Origin: Saccharothrix violaceirubra
GTDB taxonomy: Bacteria; Actinomycetota; Actinomycetes; Mycobacteriales; Pseudonocardiaceae
DNA length: 64,000 nucleotides
Assembly (NCBI RefSeq): GCF_014203755.1
Contig: NZ_JACHJS010000001.1
Span: 6,448,001 to 6,512,000, forward strand
Direction: 5' to 3'
Shown here: positions 1-8,253 of the stretch, piece by piece
How positions within the stretch are numbered: the stretch's first letter is position 1
How the letters are laid out: every line of letters starts with the position of its first letter
Position numbers and translations under genes: made by a program
The notes under the pieces: model-generated
What the model saw: only the letters and a program-made list of their open reading frames with translations
Databases searched by the model: none
What the model was told of the DNA's origin: nothing

Positions 1-1372
1 CATCGGTCACGTGGAAGGCGCGGGCACGCTCCGGTTCGCGGCGGTCGTCCTGCTTCACCCAGGCGACACCGGGGGTGTCCTCGCCGATCTCATGCGCGGC
101 AGCCCCGCGTTCCCGCACGCCGTCGCCGAGGACCATGTCCACCTGGCCCGGTTCGTCCAGGCGCAGCGCCACACGGGTGGAGAACAGGTGCCGGAACCCG
201 ACGACCTCCTTGCGCGGGTCCTGCACCAGACCCACCACCGCAAAGCCCGGCGCCCGGCCCTGCGAGGTGATCGTCTGCACCGCCCGCACCGCGCGTTCCC
301 GCAGGCCCTTGTCCGGCTGGTAGGCGACCAGGTCCGCGAGTTCGTCCACCACCAGCACGGTGAACGGCTCACCGGCCGACCGCGTCCACAGGCGTCGGAC
401 ACCCCGGTAGCGGGAAGCGCGTTCCTTGACCTCAGCGGCGACGGCCTCCAACAGCGCGACCGCGTCGGGTCCGTTGTCGTAGACGACGCGGTCGAACGCC
501 TCCGGGCACTGCCCCAGCTCCATCCCGCCCTTCGGGTCGATGCCGACCAGGCGGACCAGACCCGCCCGCACCGCCGGGGCCAGGAACCAGATCAGCGACC
601 ACAGCACCGAGCCCTTGCCCGCGCCGGGCACGCCGACCACCAGGACCTGGGCGCCCAGCAACCGCAGCCGCCACGGACGCCCCGACTCCGTCACGCCGAC
701 GACCACCCGGCGGAAGTCCACCTCGACCCCGCCCAGCGGCGGCACGGCGACCGGCCGGGCCAACGGGTCCGAGTGCACGAGGTCCAGCTCCACCACCCGG
801 GGCCGCAGCACCCGCACCCGACACGACCGGGCGCCGAACGAGTGCGCCAACCCCTCCCGCCGCGCCTCCCACGCCTCCGGCGCCTGGCCGGGAACCATCC
901 GCACCCGGACCCGGTCCCGCCACCCCTCCGACCGCACCCGCCGCAACCGGGGCCGGTACTCACGCCCCCGGTCCCGACCGACCAGGCCCGACAACCGCAC
1001 CACCGACCGCCACCGGGGCACGTACACCGTCGCCCGCCGCCACTCCGTCACCACCCGCAGCCAGAACCACCGCAGGAACGACCGCCGCCACAGCCCCCAC
1101 CACAACTCCAGGGCCGCCACCAGCGACAACAACGCCAGGACCAACGGCGACAACCCGAACCGCCACCAGACCCACGCCGAGCCCGCGAGCACCACGGCGG
1201 CGATCGGGTACCGCAGCACGACGAACACCAGCCGCACCACCGCCACGACCAGCGACCACACCAGGAAGACCAGCACGGCCAACCACCGCAGCCGTCCCGG
1301 CATCAACATCCACCACGGCACACGCGGCCGGGCGCCCTCGAACGGGGCCGGATCGACCCACCGCCCGCTCAT
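1..1372 (-). CDS. FtsK/TraB-type conjugative DNA translocase, partial (C-terminus beyond the left edge)
   Basis: This ATPase would pump double-stranded element DNA from donor to recipient at the septum or cell pole, the role of TraB-type translocases in actinomycete conjugation. About 457 residues are visible. Two or three hydrophobic segments lie at roughly residues 25-100, followed by a linker rich in Arg. The Walker A motif GVPGAGKGS is near residue 244, a downstream GIDPKGG is typical of FtsK, and Walker B VLVVDELADL is near residue 340. The chosen ATG overlaps the TGA of a 33-codon ORF (ATGA), which suggests translational coupling. The frame stays open to base 2, so the end of the ATPase domain and any DNA-recognition domain are missing here. 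The family call is firm; the assignment to conjugation rests on context. Confidence 0.88.
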   Translation of the reverse strand, partial: MSGRWVDPAPFEGARPRVPWWMLMPGRLRWLAVLVFLVWSLVVAVVRLVFVVLRYPIAAVVLAGSAWVWWRFGLSPLVLALLSLVAALELWWGLWRRSFLRWFWLRVVTEWRRATVYVPRWRSVVRLSGLVGRDRGREYRPRLRRVRSEGWRDRVRVRMVPGQAPEAWEARREGLAHSFGARSCRVRVLRPRVVELDLVHSDPLARPVAVPPLGGVEVDFRRVVVGVTESGRPWRLRLLGAQVLVVGVPGAGKGSVLWSLIWFLAPAVRAGLVRLVGIDPKGGMELGQCPEAFDRVVYDNGPDAVALLEAVAAEVKERASRYRGVRRLWTRSAGEPFTVLVVDELADLVAYQPDKGLRERAVRAVQTITSQGRAPGFAVVGLVQDPRKEVVGFRHLFSTRVALRLDEPGQVDMVLGDGVRERGAAAHEIGEDTPGVAWVKQDDRREPERARAFHVTD

Positions 1373-1470
1373 CGCGCACCCCCGGCAGCGGTGCGGTCGG
1401 ACGGCTTCCACTCGGTTGGGGCAGTGCCGCGACTTGACGCGCCACCCCCGGGGAGCACTACGCTTGACAT
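1369..1470 (-). CDS. Possible 33-residue protein coupled to the translocase
   Basis: A 33-codon ORF begins MSSVVLPGGG and ends with a TGA that overlaps the ATG of the translocase by four bases. An AAGGGG ribosome-binding sequence lies eight bases before its ATG, better than any site directly in front of the translocase. The peptide has no recognisable domain and is rich in Gly, Ser and Arg. It may be a real small gene of the element, or only a leader ORF whose translation feeds ribosomes to the translocase start. Confidence 0.4.
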   Translation of the reverse strand: MSSVVLPGGGASSRGTAPTEWKPSDRTAAGGAR

Positions 1471-1571
1471 GACCGAAACCCCTTGTGTGTCAACGAAAAC
1501 GCGTGAGGAAACCGGTCGATGTGTCGTCGGTGGACAGTCCCCGGGCCCGCCAAGACTTGAGGACTTCCGCC

Positions 1572-1596
1572 GACGACCACACCACCGGTGGTCGTC
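1572..1596 (-). terminator. Hairpin between regulator and translocase genes
   Basis: GACGACCAC and GTGGTCGTC form a nine-base stem around a seven-base loop, in the 172-base gap downstream of the winged-helix gene. There is no clear T-run. It could terminate or attenuate transcription between the small-gene operon and the translocase. Confidence 0.4.
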
Positions 1597-1642
1597 CTAT
1601 TCGGTTGGACGAGGGGGCACGGCCGACGCCGCACCCCGACCG

Positions 1643-2311
1643 TCATCCGTTGTTCTCGAACCTCTCCCGCCAGGCCGCGCGCCCGGCGTCGGTCAGCCGG
1701 AAGAACTTGCGCGGAATCGACCGCGTGGCGTCCTCCTCGATCCGCACCGTCAGATGCCCCACGGCGACCAGATCACGGCACACCAGCCGCACCGTCGAGC
1801 AGTTCAGCCCCGCCGTGTCACCCAAGTCCCGGGCCGTCCACGACCGACGCCCACCGGCCAACAGCCGACCCACGACCTGTTCCAGCGAGTACACCGAGTA
1901 CCCGATCGCGTCCGTACTTCGGGCGAGCCCGTCGGCCAGCCGCGCACCCATCACCGCGTCCGTCAAGGCATCCGCCCGGTAGAACCGGTCCCGCCAGACC
2001 GACACCCACGCCGTGACGCACTCGGGCCGGACCCGGTAGAGCTTGGTCGGCAGAAGGCGGCTCGGTTCGCCCTGTTTGTGGCTCACCCTGGCCTGACCCG
2101 ACGCCGCGAGATCCGCGCACACCAGGCGCACCGTCGACCGCTTGACCCCGCTCTCCCGAGCCAACTCCGAGACCGACCAGACACGCTCCGGATCGGCGGT
2201 CACCGCGTCCATCACGACCACGAACAACCGCACCGAGTAGTCCGCCGGCTTGCTCCACCCGAACCTGGCACCCCGCACCCACGGCGTCGAAGCGGACTCA
2301 CTCGTCGTCAT
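1643..2311 (-). CDS. Winged-helix DNA-binding protein with two HTH modules
   Basis: The protein is 222 residues long. It contains two similar modules: one near residues 38-70 (WSVSELARESGVKRSTVRL followed by a Leu/Ala-rich wing) and one near residues 150-180 (WTARDLGDTAGLNCSTVRL). Both end in VC(A/R)DL, so the protein looks like an internal duplication of a winged helix. Such proteins usually bind DNA as regulators of element maintenance or transfer. The ATG at 2311 is chosen because it overlaps the end of the preceding 89-residue gene by 14 bases; the longer open frame upstream has Arg-rich composition typical of out-of-frame reading. No closer family name can be given. Confidence 0.8.
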   Translation of the reverse strand: MTTSESASTPWVRGARFGWSKPADYSVRLFVVVMDAVTADPERVWSVSELARESGVKRSTVRLVCADLAASGQARVSHKQGEPSRLLPTKLYRVRPECVTAWVSVWRDRFYRADALTDAVMGARLADGLARSTDAIGYSVYSLEQVVGRLLAGGRRSWTARDLGDTAGLNCSTVRLVCRDLVAVGHLTVRIEEDATRSIPRKFFRLTDAGRAAWRERFENNG

Positions 2312-2567
2312 CGCCCGACACCTCCCCCGAGCCACCCATGAGGGCGTCAAGCCGGTTGCGCTCGCACTGCGCCCACGCCCTGGCCTCGTAGTGGTGCCGC
2401 TGATCGGCCTCGGCGACCTGGTCGTAGACCTTCGCCGCAGCCTGGTGGAACGACACCCACACCGACGCCTCCGCATTCGGAGCGGGCATCACCCGCCCCA
2501 ACGCCTCATGCGCCCCGGTCAACGTCCGTGCCTCGTGCGCAGCAGCCCACCGCTTCGCCGCGTTCAC
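2298..2567 (-). CDS. Small helical AICE protein, 89 residues
   Basis: This Ala- and His-rich, probably all-helical protein has a very acidic C-terminus (SGDDDE). No catalytic motif is visible. It overlaps the preceding gene by four bases (ATGA) and the following regulator by 14, so all three are probably translated together. Similar short genes lie next to transfer genes in many actinomycete elements, but their role is unknown to me. Confidence 0.72.
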   Translation of the reverse strand: MNAAKRWAAAHEARTLTGAHEALGRVMPAPNAEASVWVSFHQAAAKVYDQVAEADQRHHYEARAWAQCERNRLDALMGGSGEVSGDDDE

Positions 2568-2779
2568 AACATCCCACCGCTCTCCGGCTCCTTGCTCTCC
2601 AAGGCCGACTGAGCCTCCGCGAGTGCGGCCATCAGCCTGGGCAACGCGCCCCGGTCGACCACGAGGACGGCCGGGAACGCCTTGCCGAAGCGCAGCTCCA
2701 CCCGATCCGCGAACGGCAGGGCGACCGGCCGGATCGGCAGGTCGGCGGTCACGTGGACCCGCACCATGTCAGGAGCCAC
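2564..2779 (-). CDS. Small AICE protein, 71 residues
   Basis: The predicted protein starts with a beta-rich half (MVRVHVTADLPIRP) and ends with an amphipathic helix (LPRLMAALAEAQSAL). The GTG at 2779 lies four bases after the stop of the upstream gene; an in-frame ATG at 2767 is an alternative. No Shine-Dalgarno sequence is clear, which fits translational coupling. No function can be assigned. Confidence 0.68.
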   Translation of the reverse strand: MAPDMVRVHVTADLPIRPVALPFADRVELRFGKAFPAVLVVDRGALPRLMAALAEAQSALESKEPESGGML

Positions 2780-2783
2780 GCGG

Positions 2784-3236
2784 TCACGCGGCCTTGGAGG
2801 AGGTCTTGACGACGACCGGCTTCATGCCGGACGCGCGCAGGCTGTACCCGAGCTTGGCCCGGCACCGGTGCCGCTCGCCGCCGTGGCTCCCCCGGCACGT
2901 CTTGTCGTCGATCCAGGGCGTGACCGTCAGCCCCTCGAACACCACCGGCCGGACATCCGTCCCCGGAATAGCCTCCGGCGGGACCGGCCGGTGGGCCGCC
3001 GCGATCTTCACCGTGACCGCCGCGTCCGACTTCCGGTCCGCCGCCTGGTCGATGACCAGCACGGACCAGACGAGCATGCCCGTCTCCTTGTCCGTCTCCT
3101 GTTCGACCGGCAGCCCCTTCGTCCGTTCTTCTGCGGACTGGAACTTGAGCACCGGCTCAACGCCCATCACCAGCGCACCGCGCGGAAATACGAAGTCGTG
3201 CGGCGTGGGAAGCCTGCTTCCACCTGTGATCGCCAC
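2784..3236 (-). CDS. Conserved-looking AICE protein, 150 residues
   Basis: The GTG at 3236 is chosen because GAGGAG lies seven bases upstream; the open frame continues further up but crosses the intergenic repeats. The protein has mixed alpha/beta composition with repeated Val-rich strands (LVWSVLVIDQAADRK) and a basic C-terminus with two Cys that ends in TSSKAA. It is the first gene of the minus-strand operon and is divergent from the XRE-DUF5919 gene. No known domain is recognised. Confidence 0.75.
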   Translation of the reverse strand: MAITGGSRLPTPHDFVFPRGALVMGVEPVLKFQSAEERTKGLPVEQETDKETGMLVWSVLVIDQAADRKSDAAVTVKIAAAHRPVPPEAIPGTDVRPVVFEGLTVTPWIDDKTCRGSHGGERHRCRAKLGYSLRASGMKPVVVKTSSKAA

Positions 3237-3334
3237 CGTCTTGCTCCTCGTGATCAGTGTCGGCCGGACCCGACGTCCGGCACCTCGACAGCGATCACTT
3301 TCCGCTGAAATCGAGGACGCAAGCACCGCATAGC

Positions 3335-3376
3335 GGGACTTCTGAGGACGTCCCTGCTAGCTTGAAGACGTCCCTA
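3335..3376. promoter_or_regulatory. GACGTCCCT repeat operator between divergent AICE operons
   Basis: The sequence GACGTCCCT occurs at 3348-3356 and again at 3368-3376, exactly 20 bp (about two helical turns) apart. GCTAGC or CTAGCC lies next to each copy. An inverted half-site GGGAC stands at 3335-3339. The array lies just upstream of the GTG at 3399 and in the divergent promoter region, the expected place for an autoregulatory operator of the XRE-type protein. Binding is inferred. Confidence 0.5.
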
Positions 3377-3398
3377 GCCGTCTCCACAGGAGTGCACA

Positions 3399-4142
3399 GT
3401 GGCCAACGAACGCCTACGAGAAGCGTTGCTGCGCAACGGTTTGGACCTCGACCACGTCGCGCGGGCAACCGGCGTGGACCCCAAGACGGTCGAACGCTGG
3501 ATCACCAAGGGCCGCGTCCCCTACCCACGCCATCGCCATACCATCGCCTCGATGGTCCGCGAAACGGAGAACTACCTCTGGCCCGATGCGGTGGCCGCGG
3601 ACCGCAAAGTCGAGATCGCCGAGTCCGAAGTCGTCAAGGTCTATCCCCACCGCAACAACATCCCGGCAGACCTGTGGGACCGCCTACTCGGCGACGCCAC
3701 CAAACACATCGAGGTCTTGTCCCTGGCAGCCCTGTTCCTGGTCGAACGCCCGACGTTCGCCAAGGAACTGCGCAACAAGGCCGCGACAGGCACCCGCGTC
3801 CGTCTCCTCTTCGGCGACCCCGCCGCCCGCGAGGCAGCCCGCCGCAGCGAGGAGGAGCAGTTGGGCAAAGGCACCGTCGCAGCCCGCATCCGCAACGCCC
3901 TGGCCTTCGTCCGCCCGCTGGCCGAAGTCCCCGGCATCGAGGTCCGCCTACACAAGACGACCCTCTACAACTCGGTGTTCCGCTTCGACGACGAGATGAT
4001 CGTCAACACCCACGTCTACGGCTTCCCCGGCGCCCACGCCCCCGCGCTCCACCTGCGCCGCCTGTCCGCCGGGGACCTGTTCGAGACGTACTCGGAGAGC
4101 CTGGAGACCGTCTGGGCGGGCGCGAAGCGCGCCACGTTCTGA
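3399..4142 (+). CDS. XRE-type regulator with C-terminal DUF5919-like (PLD-like) domain
   Basis: The 247-residue protein has an N-terminal helix-turn-helix (residues 1-50: LDHVARATGVDPKTVERWI, then a basic PYPRHRHT segment). Residues 75-247 resemble the DUF5919 domain seen in actinomycete regulators, with a phospholipase-D-like core. The stretch HKTTLYNSVFRFDDEMI looks like a degenerate HxK...D motif, so enzymatic activity is doubtful. The GTG start has ACAGGAG about six bases upstream. It is followed 13 bases later by the Nudix gene, so the two are probably co-transcribed. A role in control of element excision or transfer is inferred from this context. Confidence 0.83.
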   Translation: MANERLREALLRNGLDLDHVARATGVDPKTVERWITKGRVPYPRHRHTIASMVRETENYLWPDAVAADRKVEIAESEVVKVYPHRNNIPADLWDRLLGDATKHIEVLSLAALFLVERPTFAKELRNKAATGTRVRLLFGDPAAREAARRSEEEQLGKGTVAARIRNALAFVRPLAEVPGIEVRLHKTTLYNSVFRFDDEMIVNTHVYGFPGAHAPALHLRRLSAGDLFETYSESLETVWAGAKRATF

Positions 4143-4155
4143 CAAGGTCGAAGCC

Positions 4156-4629
4156 ATGAGCCGGATCGACTACCTCAACGACCCGAACGCCCCGAAGCCG
4201 AACAGCATTCGGGTGGCAGTCAGCGCCATCGTCCAGGACCCCACCGACCGCCTATTGATGATCCGCCGAACCGACAACGACCTGTACTCCATCCCCGGCG
4301 GCGCACAGGACGTCGGCGAGCCCATCGGCCGCACCGTCGTCCGCGAGATCAAGGAGGAAACCGGCTACGACGTCGAACCCACCGACGTCATCGGCATCTA
4401 CTCCGACCCCGCCCACGTCATCGCCTACACCGACGGCGAAGTCCGACAAGAGTTCTCCATCTGCTTCCGCGCCCGCCTGACCGGCGGCGAACTGCGCACC
4501 AGCAGCGAGTCCAGCGAGGTCCGCTGGGTCGCCCGCGACGACCTCGCAGCCCTCACCATCCACCCGTCCATCCGCCTGCGCATCCAACACGGCTTCGACA
4601 ACCGCACGACGCCCTACTTCACCACCTGA
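4156..4629 (+). CDS. Nudix hydrolase of AICE regulatory module
   Basis: The protein has 157 residues and a complete Nudix box, from GGAQDVGEP through REIKEETGY (residues about 50-75), so it should hydrolyse a nucleoside diphosphate linked to another moiety. The N-terminal MSRIDYLNDPNAP and the strand order fit a standalone MutT-like fold. Nudix genes recur in AICEs, next to the activator and repressor that control transfer; the substrate there is unknown. The 3' end overlaps the convergent HD-hydrolase gene by 16 bases. Confidence 0.9.
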   Translation: MSRIDYLNDPNAPKPNSIRVAVSAIVQDPTDRLLMIRRTDNDLYSIPGGAQDVGEPIGRTVVREIKEETGYDVEPTDVIGIYSDPAHVIAYTDGEVRQEFSICFRARLTGGELRTSSESSEVRWVARDDLAALTIHPSIRLRIQHGFDNRTTPYFTT

Positions 4630-5183
4630 CCAAGACCAACCGCCCTCAGGCGCTCTTCGGTCCGCTCTACCGCCGCCGCCAACTCCGGCCGGGCCTGCCC
4701 GATGGAGGCCGTCACCAGGTCATCGGGGCCGTAGCGCTCCCGGATCTCCTCGATCCGGTCCGCGACGGTCGTCAGCCCACCGTCCGGCGTGGTGGTCATG
4801 TCAGCCCACCACAGTGCATCCCGGACCGCCGTCTTCTCGTCCTCCCAGCGGGCCAGGTCCGCCGACACTTCCCGCAACGCGGCCTCACTGTGCGCACACG
4901 AGTGGCGCGCCACGAGCGCGCAGAGCCTGTCCGGAAATCCCTGTTCTTCCAGGTAGCGGGCACCATCAACCGGATGGAAACCGGACGCCACGACGTCCGG
5001 TGCGTACCCGACGTCATGCAGGACCGCCGCCGCCTCTGCCAGTTCCCGATCAGCGGGGGTGAACAAACCACCGGCCTGCGCGATCCGACGCGCCACACCC
5101 TGTACATGCGCCCACCGACGAGGCAGAGGCTCAGCGAGCCTCCCCCATGCGACCGAGTAGGCCCAGGCGACAAGATCCACCAT
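4614..5183 (-). CDS. HD-domain metal-dependent phosphohydrolase
   Basis: In this 189-residue protein the HD signature is present: an early His (WAHVQGVARR), then LHDVGY near residue 57, a conserved HPVDGARYL, and HSCAH near residue 95. These are metal ligands of HD hydrolases that act on nucleotides or phosphate esters. Small HD proteins of this type often accompany AICE regulatory genes. The gene converges on the Nudix gene with a 16-base overlap, so the two transcripts are partly antisense. The substrate cannot be told from sequence. Confidence 0.85.
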   Translation of the reverse strand: MVDLVAWAYSVAWGRLAEPLPRRWAHVQGVARRIAQAGGLFTPADRELAEAAAVLHDVGYAPDVVASGFHPVDGARYLEEQGFPDRLCALVARHSCAHSEAALREVSADLARWEDEKTAVRDALWWADMTTTPDGGLTTVADRIEEIRERYGPDDLVTASIGQARPELAAAVERTEERLRAVGLGQVVK

Positions 5184-5674
5184 TCGACCCTATGCCGCCA
5201 GCCCTGCCACAGGCACTTTCACAGCTCTTGAGCTGGCACTTTGCCGAATTCCGCTCTATGGGATCAAGGCACGCCGCCTGCGGCGACGCGCGGTCGGGCG
5301 GTCCCCCCGTTGACACCGGCTCCCCACATCGCGGCACGCCGGGCTCCCGCTTCGCTTCGCCCGTCGGCCGCGCGCGGAGCCGGTGCACGTGGACCGGAGG
5401 CGGCGCGTGAGGGTGGCCGATCTAGACGACGGGCTGGGAGGCTCATCGGTCGGGACGATCGCGCGGTCGCCCGGCTAACGTGGGCTGTGCACGGCGATCG
5501 GCTGCCGCGACGGCTTCGCCGCCTTGCCAACGGATCGTGTCCGCCGGACACGGCAAGGCCACCGGACACGGACTGGCGGACTGCGGACTCCACGCGGACT
5601 GGGGGGACTGCGTCGTGATGACTAAAGGATGGTCTGCGCTGGTCACGGCACACGGGACGTCTTGTGCACCACGA
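5184..5674. other. Non-coding right end of the AICE
   Basis: No frame in this 491-base stretch has a credible start, Shine-Dalgarno site or protein-like composition. It contains the upstream region of the HD gene and, next to the att core, a stretch rich in short GTCACGG and GGACGT motifs that could be integrase or excisionase arm sites. No promoter can be named with confidence. Confidence 0.5.
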
Positions 5675-5719
5675 GGTTTCCTAAACCGTGTGTCGCAGGT
5701 TCGATTCCTGCCGGGGGCA
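5675..5719 (+). other. Attachment site: 3' half of tRNA-Arg(CCU)
   Basis: The 45-bp segment reads as the 3' half of a tRNA. It has the last three anticodon-stem bases GGT, the seven-base loop TTCCTAA with anticodon CCT, a variable loop, a perfect T-arm (GCAGG/CCTGC around TTCGATT), the acceptor strand CGGGGGC, and discriminator A. The pairing breaks down at position 28 of the tRNA (A opposite G), and no D-arm or 5' acceptor lies upstream. It is therefore a fragment, not a gene. Such fragments are the att repeat left when an element integrates at a tRNA 3' end. Confidence 0.85.
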
Positions 5720-5863
5720 CTCACCTTTCGCCGGGTGAATCGGCCCCTCAGCAGCGGAAACGCAGCGAGGGGCCGATCCTTTCCCATCCGGTTGTGTCCG
5801 GCTGTATCCGGCCGTCTGCGAGCGTTTCTGCCCAATAGCTGCCCAAGTTTGCCGATGCTTGGG

Positions 5864-6600
5864 CTACCGCATGGCATCCATGATCTTCCGCTTAGTGGCT
5901 TCGTCGCCGCCGTGCAGGCACTTGGCGTACACCCGGTACAGCACCTCCACGGAGTGGCCGGCCCACCCGGCCACCCGTGTCGGCTCAACCCCACATTGAG
6001 CCAAGTCGACACGCAGGCGTGCCGCAGGTCGTAGGGCCGTCGGGTGAGTGGCCCCGCGGCTACCTCGGGGGTGAACACCCGTTCTCGGGCCTTCCGCCAC
6101 GCGGCGCCATACAGACGTACCGGAACCGGCCCGCCTCGCTCACCTCGGAACAGCCTTCCGTCGTCGCCGGTACCGAACTCCTCAAGGTGCGCCCGCAGGA
6201 TTCGCACCAGCTCGGGCGGCACGGGAACGGGGCGCACCGCGCGGTCCGGCCGGTGCTTGAGTCCGCGTTCGTCCCTGACCGCTCCGGAGTCGGTCCACCG
6301 ACTGCCCGCATGCGGCGCGGCACGTTCGAGGTGCGGCACGCCCCAGGCGTCTGGTTCGCCTTCGGCGGGCAACGTGAGGTTCCGCGGCCGCAGGTTCACG
6401 GCTTCCTCGGGACGCAGGCCCGCGTGGTACGTCAGCGCGTAACAGGCCGCGAGACGTGGCCCGGCACGCCGGACGCTGCGGACCTCCTTCAGCAGCGTCC
6501 GGGCCTGGACGGGATTGGCCACCACACGTGGGTCGATCTCCCGTTCGGCTTTCGGCGGGCTCCACTTCAGGCGCGGAATCGGGTTGGTTTCCAACACCGG
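5864..6600 (-). pseudogene. Degenerate tyrosine recombinase (AICE integrase)
   Basis: The catalytic half of a tyrosine integrase can be read in two frames. One frame gives the first active-site Arg (HAGLRPEEA), the VPVPPELVRILRAHL region and the box II RPYDLRHACVSTWLNVG. After a run of four C (5989-5992 on the plus strand) the homology continues in a different frame with VEPTRVAGWAGHS, the nucleophile region EVLYRVYAKCL and the end KRKIMDAMR. One extra base in that run would restore the frame. Upstream of VLETNPIPRLKW (about 6595) the expected N-terminal core-binding domain is not recognisable. The gene ends 144 bases from the att core, the usual place for an integrase. A sequencing error could explain the frameshift but not the missing N-terminus. 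Confidence 0.82.
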
Positions 6601-6990
6601 GGTCCTGAACCCGCACACCTCGACTCGACCACCGCAAACCCCCCACCCCCGGGTTCCCGACCGGCCGTCCTCCGGAATCCGCGAACTCGCGGGCTTCCGC
6701 GGCCACCCCGTGGCGCGGATGTGCGTTTGCTGCGACATGCTCAACCGAAGCTGCTCCACCACGCCTATCGAGTGACACCCGGCGCTCGACGACCAGACGT
6801 CCCTCAAGAAATCCCTGCTCAGAGCTGTGCCCATCTGCCGTGTGCCCCGCCCGGGGCCCGCCGACGTGGCCATTGCCGGACGACCTCACCGGACCGGACT
6901 CGGCGGCGCGGTTGTTCGGCTGGTCGCTCCCTTGTTCGGCTCATGACCCCATGAGATCCCCGTCGACTCCGGCCTGTTCGCCGCAGGGGG
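6601..6990. other. Degraded element DNA, no gene seen
   Basis: This 390-base stretch lies between the integrase remnant and the membrane-protein gene. Frames on the minus strand continue open but read as low-complexity Arg/Gly sequence with no resemblance to an integrase N-terminus. No tRNA fragment matching the 5675-5719 core was found here by eye. Confidence 0.45.
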
Positions 6991-8139
6991 TCAACGCTCG
7001 GCCAGGTACACCGCGCGAACGGCAAGGACGCGCTCGACCTCGTCGATGATCGGTGCGAAGAACTCCTGGCGGTGTTCGACATCGCTCATGGAGGTGATCT
7101 CGAAGTACATGCTGCCGAACGCGGCGAACAGCGTGGCGTTGCTCAGCAACGCGACCGGGATGCCGGGTACCAATCGCGACTGGACGACAGGTCCGCCGAT
7201 CCACTGCTCGGCGACCTCCGGCGTGATCATCACCGACCCCAACACCAGGAAGAACGCGAACAACGCCAGTCCCACGACACCGGCCTGCACGAGCTGCCGC
7301 GTGGCCAACACCAACAGCAGATTCCGATTCTGTCGACCGCTCAAGGGCGTGGCGTGCAGCATCCCCTCGATCGACACGTCGGACAACGGTGTGCCCTGAC
7401 ACGCCGCGGAGAGGCGCTCCGGGCTCAGGTCCTGTTCCACCCGGCCGATCTCGTCGCGCAGGCGGGCCGCCGAGGCCAACACGGTGATCGCGACGAACAA
7501 CGCGACCACGATCAGCAACCGCCACCCGTCCAACTGGTTCATCATCTGCCACAGTTCGCCGGTGAAGAACAGGAACAGCGTCACGAACAACATCACGGGC
7601 AACGCCCTGCCGATCAGGCGCACGCTGTTGCGCAGGTCGTAGAACGTGTGCCGGATCGCACGCCGCACGAGCGTGCCCGTGCCGTAGGTGGTGGCCACCA
7701 AGGTGACCACGAAGACCACCGCGAAGAAGATGACGAACCCGAGCAACCCGACCACGCTCCCACCCGGCGGGGTCACGGTGTCGTCCACGAGCAGTTGCAG
7801 CAGCGGTACGGCCACCGGCATCGACGCGTACGTCGCCAGGATCACCAGACGCGCCCCCTTCGTGAACCGGGGCAGGCGCAGGGCGAACACGCGCAGCACG
7901 AACCACGCCGCGACCGTCGCGCCGAACACACCGGCCAGCAGCACCCACCGCTGGGGCCCGGCCGACTTGAGCGGCACCAGCCAGGCGAGACTGGCCAACG
8001 TCACGAGACCGAGCGCGGGCAGCATCCGGGGCAGGACGTGGGTGGCGAACCCGTATCCCTCGATCATGGTGGGCGTGCCCTGGCTGACGAACCACCTCTC
8101 GGTCCGGCGGATCCGATTGCTGGACTGGCGCGGCGACAT
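6991..8139 (-). CDS. Polytopic membrane protein of unknown function
   Basis: The 382-residue protein has about seven or eight hydrophobic segments, for example MLPALGLVTLASLAWLVPL near residue 35, VVGLLGFVIFFAVVFVVTL near 145 and LLIVVALFVAITVLASAA near 230. Basic loops (LVRRAIRHTFYDLRNSVRLIG) separate them. A soluble stretch of about 50 residues (DEIGRVEQDLSPERLS...) precedes the last two segments, and the C-terminus is charged. The ATG at 8139 gives a short basic N-terminus (MSPRQSSNRIRRTERW). It resembles no transporter family that I recognise. The gene stands alone between element debris and the protease terminator. Confidence 0.78.
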   Translation of the reverse strand: MSPRQSSNRIRRTERWFVSQGTPTMIEGYGFATHVLPRMLPALGLVTLASLAWLVPLKSAGPQRWVLLAGVFGATVAAWFVLRVFALRLPRFTKGARLVILATYASMPVAVPLLQLLVDDTVTPPGGSVVGLLGFVIFFAVVFVVTLVATTYGTGTLVRRAIRHTFYDLRNSVRLIGRALPVMLFVTLFLFFTGELWQMMNQLDGWRLLIVVALFVAITVLASAARLRDEIGRVEQDLSPERLSAACQGTPLSDVSIEGMLHATPLSGRQNRNLLLVLATRQLVQAGVVGLALFAFFLVLGSVMITPEVAEQWIGGPVVQSRLVPGIPVALLSNATLFAAFGSMYFEITSMSDVEHRQEFFAPIIDEVERVLAVRAVYLAER

Positions 8140-8253
8140 GGTCCGATCATCCACCGCGGAAGCGACCCGCACGCCACCGGCTCCACCGCATGGCGAGGTC
8201 CGCCCGGTAGCCCGGAGTCTTTCGTCGGGCGGCTTCCACCTGCGCGGACATGC

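Larger units (their letters stand above)
1..5719. mobile_element. Right-hand part of an actinomycete integrative and conjugative element (AICE)
   Basis: The left edge of the window falls inside the element. Its visible content is an FtsK/TraB translocase, a winged-helix regulator, three small overlapping genes, and an XRE-DUF5919, Nudix and HD hydrolase module. That combination is typical of AICEs. The right boundary is taken as the tRNA-Arg 3' fragment at 5675-5719. A 3' fragment on the plus strand implies that the intact tRNA gene lies to the left, outside the window, so the element sits to the left of the fragment. Integrase, excisionase and replication genes of this element are not visible and are presumably outside the window. 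Confidence 0.7.

Noticed and set aside
11..2341. A 776-codon open frame on the plus strand over the AICE genes
   Set aside because: Its product is Arg/Pro/His-rich without any domain, and it lies opposite the clearly real translocase and regulator. It is a GC-rich antisense shadow.
4614..4629. A frameshift where the Nudix and HD genes overlap
   Set aside because: The 16-base overlap is between convergent genes on opposite strands, each with an intact end; no frame is broken.
5675..5719. A functional tRNA-Arg gene
   Set aside because: The anticodon stem fails at its second pair, and there is no D-arm or 5' acceptor strand upstream; it is only the 3' half left by integration.
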